From Clostridiaceae bacterium (GTDB taxonomy: Bacteria > Bacillota > Clostridia > Oscillospirales > Acutalibacteraceae), in contig JAEDHZ010000053.1 of NCBI GenBank assembly GCA_016292705.1, forward strand, positions 1 through 9,000: 9,000 bases of DNA, written 5' to 3'. How positions within the stretch are numbered: the stretch's first letter is position 1; each line of letters begins with the position of its first letter. A model generated the notes under the pieces. It ran no database searches and was not told the DNA's origin. It was given only the letters and a program-made list of their open reading frames with translations. Shown here in pieces: positions 6,248-9,000 of this stretch. Both the position numbers and the translations under genes were made by a program.

Positions 6248-7009
6248 TTGAAAAGGTCAATTTCATTTCTGCTGTCAGTTTTAATGCTTTTTCTCTTCTC
6301 TTCGTGCGGAGGAAAAAACACGCTTCAGACCGGGACTCTTTCGTCAGAATCGTTCAGCTCTGATGTTGTTTTGCAGAGCACTTCGTCAGCTTCTCAAAGA
6401 ACAACTGAGAAAACAACTGCCGAAATCACGGCAGTAAGCACGACTTCTGAAAGCACAACTGCCGCAAACACGAGTGCAAGTGCAACCGCCGAAAGCTCAA
6501 CAACAAAAACAGCGCCGAAAACAACCGAAGCCGAAACGCAGAAAACCCAACCGGAAACGGACGGAAAAGGGTCTCCGACCTGCTTTGTAACAATAGATTG
6601 CAGGAATATCAAAAACAATCTTTCCTCGATGAAAGAGGGAAAAAAGGCCTTTGTTCCTAAGAGCGGCTACATCCTCAATGAAACCGCCGTAACCTTTGAA
6701 CCGGGAGAGAGCGCATTTGACGCATTGAAGCGTGCCTGCAAAGAAAATGTCTGTACCGACAACTGTGAATACTGCAAAAAGGGCGGAATACAGCTTGAGT
6801 TTTCATTCACTCCGGCATATAAGTCATACTACATTGAGGGTATTCACCAGCTGTATGAAAAGGACTGCGGAAGTTTTTCCGGCTGGATGTTCAGTGTAAA
6901 CGGAAAATACGGCGATGTATCCTCGAGCGAGTATCTGCTCAAAGACGGCGACAAAATCATGTTTTCATACACTGTTTCAATTGGCGAAGATCTTACCGGA
7001 GCCTTTTGA
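6248..7009 (+). CDS. DUF4430 (transcobalamin-like C-terminal domain) lipoprotein
   Basis: This 253-residue surface lipoprotein is a candidate cobamide-capture protein. It has a signal peptide ending in a lipobox (FSSC, lipidated Cys20), then a Ser/Thr/Ala-rich flexible linker (about 28-108), then one DUF4430 domain (about 113-253). Domain hallmarks are FEPGESAFDALKRAC, the YYIEGI segment, SGWMFSVNGKYG around Trp213, and a final LKDGDKIMFSYT strand. DUF4430 is related to the C-terminal domain of intrinsic factor and transcobalamin; bacterial members are largely uncharacterised. Unusual here is a Cys cluster, C164-x4-C169-x3-C173-x2-C176, plus C112, C118 and C207, making seven Cys besides the lipidated one. 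TTG 6248 follows the S-component stop by one base, with GGAGG at 6234-6238 nine bases upstream. The linker would hold the domain away from the membrane within the cell wall. Cobamide binding is inferred. Confidence 0.88.
   Translation: MKRSISFLLSVLMLFLFSSCGGKNTLQTGTLSSESFSSDVVLQSTSSASQRTTEKTTAEITAVSTTSESTTAANTSASATAESSTTKTAPKTTEAETQKTQPETDGKGSPTCFVTIDCRNIKNNLSSMKEGKKAFVPKSGYILNETAVTFEPGESAFDALKRACKENVCTDNCEYCKKGGIQLEFSFTPAYKSYYIEGIHQLYEKDCGSFSGWMFSVNGKYGDVSSSEYLLKDGDKIMFSYTVSIGEDLTGAF
6398..6570 (+). other. Low-complexity Ser/Thr/Ala linker-coding stretch
   Basis: Imperfect repeats of short units such as ACAACTGCCGAAA and GAAAGCACAACTGCC encode an almost uniform Thr/Ser/Ala/Glu/Lys run, roughly residues 51-108 of the DUF4430 lipoprotein. 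This is typical of wall-spanning tethers between a lipid anchor and a folded domain. The repetition may make the length variable between strains. The long frame on the opposite strand is a by-product of this composition. Confidence 0.6.
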
Positions 7010-7057
7010 AAAAAGCAGTGGTTTGATAAAAATTATTTCTGAAAGGAAGAAAACAAA

Positions 7058-7831
7058 ATGAAAAATCTCAAAAAAACTCTTTCTGTGTATCTTTCGGTGC
7101 TGATGCTTTTCCTGTGCCTTGTTCTGCCTGCAGTTGCTGCCGAAGAGAAAATCACCGTAACTCTGCGTGTTGAGGGAATCAAGGCTTGCCTGTATTACGG
7201 CAAGGTTACCCTTGATGCCGGTTCCACTGCGCTTGATGCGCTCATTCGGGCGGATGAGGACAGCAATGAGCTGACCGTGACTGTTACCAATAGTCAATTC
7301 GGTGCCTATGTCAGCGCAGTAAACGGCGAAAACGAAAAAACCTTCAACGGCTGGGACGGTTGGTTATACAGAATCAACGACACAGAACCTCAGCTGAGTG
7401 CGGCGCAGCAGAAAATTTCCTCCGGCGACAGCGTTGTTTTCTATTACGGCGATCCCTATGGCATCGGAATGCAGTATCCGGTAATAAACACCGAAAAGCT
7501 CAAGGAAGGAATGATCAGTTTCACAAGCACGGATACGGCCTATGACGAGAATTGGAATCCCGTTGAGTGCGAAAATACCGTTATGGATTATACTCTAACT
7601 TGGGGTTATGGAAACGGAAAAACCGTGACCGTGATTCCCGATGAAAACGGTGTCTGCACCATTGAAAAGGAATATCTCACAAACGAAGCCCACAGCGTTC
7701 AGATTGAAAGATATGCCGAAAACGGCTGCCCGACTGTGCTGAGGCTGGCTCCCGATTTCACTGTCGGAGAAAAGACGACTTCAAACTTTTTTCGTCAGCT
7801 TTTTGAAAAGCTCAAGGACTTTTTTTCATGA
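7058..7831 (+). CDS. Second exported DUF4430 protein, last gene of the B12 operon
   Basis: The 257-residue product has a cleavable signal peptide (residues 1-27 or 28, ending AVA-A-EE) and no lipobox Cys or LPXTG sorting motif. A DUF4430 domain occupies about 31-134, with hallmarks TLDAGSTALDALIRA, GWDGWLYRIND (Trp99 and Trp102) and the closing VVFYYGDPYGIG strand. A second beta-rich, Ig-like region follows (about 137-240), with no named family that I recognise. The protein ends in an amphipathic helix, FFRQLFEKLKDFFS, which could bind membrane or cell envelope. Its signal peptide shares LSVLMLFL with the preceding DUF4430 lipoprotein, consistent with an old tandem duplication, although the rest has diverged. 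ATG 7058 has AAAGGAAG at 7042-7049. The 48-base gap to the previous gene is the largest within the operon, but no terminator lies in it. A B12-binding role is inferred from family and context. Confidence 0.86.
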   Translation: MKNLKKTLSVYLSVLMLFLCLVLPAVAAEEKITVTLRVEGIKACLYYGKVTLDAGSTALDALIRADEDSNELTVTVTNSQFGAYVSAVNGENEKTFNGWDGWLYRINDTEPQLSAAQQKISSGDSVVFYYGDPYGIGMQYPVINTEKLKEGMISFTSTDTAYDENWNPVECENTVMDYTLTWGYGNGKTVTVIPDENGVCTIEKEYLTNEAHSVQIERYAENGCPTVLRLAPDFTVGEKTTSNFFRQLFEKLKDFFS

Positions 7832-7884
7832 CTTGCGGACTTTTTCAAGAATATTTTTAATAAATAATCAGCAGATTCAGTTAT

Positions 7885-7916
7885 AAGCCGGACAAAAAAC
7901 CGGCTTTTTCTTTTGT
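7885..7916 (+). terminator. Intrinsic terminator ending the B12 operon
   Basis: AAGCCGG (7885-7891) pairs perfectly with CCGGCTT (7900-7906) around an eight-base A-rich loop, followed by a T-rich tail (TTTCTTTTG). It lies 54 bases after the last DUF4430 stop codon and separates the operon from sigK. Confidence 0.9.
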
Positions 7917-8002
7917 TTTCAAGTGCAAAAAACCGGCAGCCTGGTGTTTGCAAAATAAGTACAAGCGGTTTCAGACTATCAGAGAGAAAGGGAAAATAAG
8001 AA

Positions 8003-8008
8003 TATAAT
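8003..8008 (+). promoter_or_regulatory. Possible -10 element of a sigK promoter
   Basis: TATAAT at 8003-8008 lies about 37 bases before the sigK start, but no good sigma-A -35 box occurs 16-18 bases upstream. sigK is normally transcribed by sporulation factors (SigE, later SigK), whose -10 box is ATA-rich. AATATAAT partly fits that, but I found no matching -35 at the right distance. The rest of the 7917-8044 gap shows only a weak hairpin around 7927-7950. Confidence 0.25.
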
Positions 8009-8044
8009 AACCGCATTTTGCGGAAAAAATCAGGCGGTGATGAT

Positions 8045-8731
8045 ATGTTTGAATTGATAAAAACCGTTTTGCAAAATCTTGTTTTTTCCTTTCTTCATCT
8101 CGGTGTTCAAAGCTCATTTCCGAAGCCACTTTCCGCCCAACAGGAAAAAGAGTGCCTTGAAAAGATGAAAAACGGAGATTCCCGTGCGCGGCAGATGCTC
8201 ATCGAGCACAACCTGCGCCTTGTTGCCCACATAATCAAAAAGTATTATTCAAACAGCACAGAGCAGGAGGACCTCATCTCAATCGGAACAATCGGGCTTA
8301 TCAAAGCAATTGACTCGTTCAAAAGCGAAAAGGGTATCCGCCTTGCAACCTATGCCGCACGATGTATTGAAAACGAAGTTCTGATGTTCTTTCGCCAGGG
8401 CAAAAAGGATGCCGGTGTAATGTCAATCAATGAGCCGATTGATACCGACAGCGAGGGCAATCCGCTCACGCTGATTGATATAATCTATGTTGAGGACACA
8501 ATTACGGATGACATCGACCTGCGTCAGAAAACAAAAAAGCTCTATGAATACATTGATTCACTTCAGGACGAAAGGGAACGGGAGATCATAATCCTGAGAT
8601 ATGGTCTCAACGGTGAAAGGTGCCTGACGCAGCGTGAAACGGCAAAAATGCTTTCAATCTCCCGTTCCTATGTTTCACGCATTGAAAAACGGGCGATTGA
8701 AGACCTGCGCCGTATGTTTTTAAAAGGCTGA
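8045..8731 (+). CDS. sigK: RNA polymerase sporulation sigma factor SigK (pro-sigma-K)
   Basis: SigK directs late mother-cell transcription during sporulation, including coat and cortex genes. The 228-residue product closely follows Bacillus subtilis SigK: an N-terminal hydrophobic pro-sequence (about 1-20), then FPKPLS (25-30, FPQPLS in B. subtilis). Sigma region 2 contains RNMLIEHNLRLVAH-like and EDLISIGTIGLIKA segments and the strongly conserved LATYAARCIENE. A C-terminal region 4 helix-turn-helix has LTQRETAKMLSISRSYVSR. The retained pro-sequence implies processing by a SpoIVFB-type intramembrane protease. The gene is continuous, with no skin-like prophage interruption. ATG 8045 is chosen because AGGCGGTGA (8032-8040) sits just upstream and the protein then starts at the pro-sequence; an in-frame TTG at 8018 would add nine residues. 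It is not part of the B12 operon, being separated by a terminator. Confidence 0.95.
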   Translation: MFELIKTVLQNLVFSFLHLGVQSSFPKPLSAQQEKECLEKMKNGDSRARQMLIEHNLRLVAHIIKKYYSNSTEQEDLISIGTIGLIKAIDSFKSEKGIRLATYAARCIENEVLMFFRQGKKDAGVMSINEPIDTDSEGNPLTLIDIIYVEDTITDDIDLRQKTKKLYEYIDSLQDEREREIIILRYGLNGERCLTQRETAKMLSISRSYVSRIEKRAIEDLRRMFLKG

Positions 8732-8732
8732 T

Positions 8733-8816
8733 TCCGCTTTGAAATATTGACTTTTTTCGGTCAACAATGTAAAATGAAGCAACAGATTGAAGCAAGTTCA
8801 AAAACGGCAAAGCGGA
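8733..8816 (+). repeat. Nine-base inverted repeat flanking the promoter and reaching the ribosome binding site
   Basis: TCCGCTTTG (8733-8741) is the exact reverse complement of CAAAGCGGA (8808-8816). The left arm lies directly after the sigK stop codon. The right arm runs into the GGAGGTG ribosome binding site (8814-8820) of the next gene. Only transcripts read through from sigK would contain both arms; those from the local promoter would lack the left arm. Confidence 0.4.
8747..8775 (+). promoter_or_regulatory. Sigma-A-type promoter of the zinc-ribbon protein gene
   Basis: A -35 box TTGACT (8747-8752) and a -10 box TAAAAT (8770-8775) are separated by 17 bases. Transcription would start near 8782, about 44 bases before the next start codon. 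A short dyad, TTGAC (8747-8751) with GTCAA (8760-8764), overlaps the -35 box and the spacer and could be an operator, but five base pairs is weak evidence. Confidence 0.75.
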
Positions 8817-8825
8817 GGTGTTTTT

Positions 8826-9000
8826 ATGAGCGAATTTGAAAATCTGTGCCCGGGCTGTATGCACCCTCTTGAGGAAACGGCGCAAGCCTGTCCGCACTGT
8901 TCGAGGAATGTGACCGACACCCAGCATGCACCGCTGCTGCCACTGAAGATTAAGCTTTCCGACCGCTACATTGTCGGTTGCGGAAAGCTTGTTTCAACCG
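8826..9000 (+). CDS. N-terminus of a zinc-ribbon protein, probably a Ser/Thr protein kinase, partial
   Basis: The first 58 residues are visible and the frame runs off the right edge. They contain a zinc-ribbon of two CxxC pairs: C8-P-G-C11 and C22-P-H-C25. After a short linker comes LPLKIKLSDRYIVG, which resembles the start of a Hanks-type kinase N-lobe (usually xLNxRYIVGxxL) in clostridial proteins with an N-terminal zinc ribbon. No kinase catalytic residue (VAIK Lys, HRD or DFG) lies within the window, so the kinase call is inference from this architecture. GGAGGTG (8814-8820) precedes the ATG by five bases, and a sigma-A-type promoter lies upstream. If it is a kinase, it would act in the cytoplasm, possibly with a membrane or extracellular C-terminal part not seen here. 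Confidence 0.6.
   Translation, partial: MSEFENLCPGCMHPLEETAQACPHCSRNVTDTQHAPLLPLKIKLSDRYIVGCGKLVST

Noticed and set aside
6394..6618. Minus-strand frame rich in Val/Ala
   Set aside because: It is the reverse complement of the Ser/Thr/Ala linker; its composition is explained by that low-complexity stretch.
7927..7950. Second terminator hairpin after 7916
   Set aside because: The pairing (CAAA-ACC with GGT-TTTG) is short and interrupted, and no T tract follows.
8045..8731. Skin-type prophage interruption of sigK
   Set aside because: The gene is continuous from pro-sequence to the region 4 helix-turn-helix; no recombinase or split point is present.

Overview
The window looks like the chromosome of a spore-forming, low-to-mid-GC Firmicute of the class Clostridia, probably Oscillospiraceae/Ruminococcaceae-like. 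The reasons are a sigma-K gene that still encodes its pro-sequence, AGGAGG-type ribosome binding sites, frequent TTG starts, a DUF512 protein next to der, ECF-type vitamin transport, and a zinc-ribbon protein that resembles the kinases common in this group. No transposase, integrase, tRNA, rRNA or CRISPR array was seen.

Layout, all on the + strand: (1) 1-118, the last codons of a DUF512-type protein; (2) 132-1451, der, the ribosome-assembly GTPase; (3) 1452-1710, a control region with a consensus sigma-A promoter, a cobalamin riboswitch and an intrinsic terminator; (4) 1711-7831, six tightly packed genes: an exported eight-repeat beta-propeller protein, an ECF transporter T subunit, a fused double ATPase, a membrane S component, a DUF4430 lipoprotein and a second exported DUF4430 protein, closed by a terminator at 7885-7916; (5) 8045-8731, sigK; (6) from 8826 to the window end, the start of a zinc-ribbon protein, probably a Ser/Thr kinase, with its own sigma-A promoter.

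The main interest is the six-gene operon. Its riboswitch implies that it is shut off when cobalamin is plentiful. It encodes a complete Group I-type ECF transporter (S + T + fused A/A') and three extracytoplasmic proteins. Two of these carry DUF4430, which is related to the C-terminal domain of the animal B12 carriers intrinsic factor and transcobalamin. The third is a beta-propeller, a fold also used by BtuG, the surface B12-capturing protein of Bacteroides. The simplest reading is a Gram-positive B12 capture-and-import system: surface proteins bind cobamides and hand them to a CbrT-like S component, and the EcfT/A/A' module powers import. The regulation and transporter assignments are well supported. 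Cobalamin binding by the three exported proteins is inference.

The riboswitch can be read almost to base-pair level. It has a P1/P2 closing helix, the conserved core, a P13 hairpin whose loop is complementary to the L5 region, and mutually exclusive antiterminator and terminator helices.
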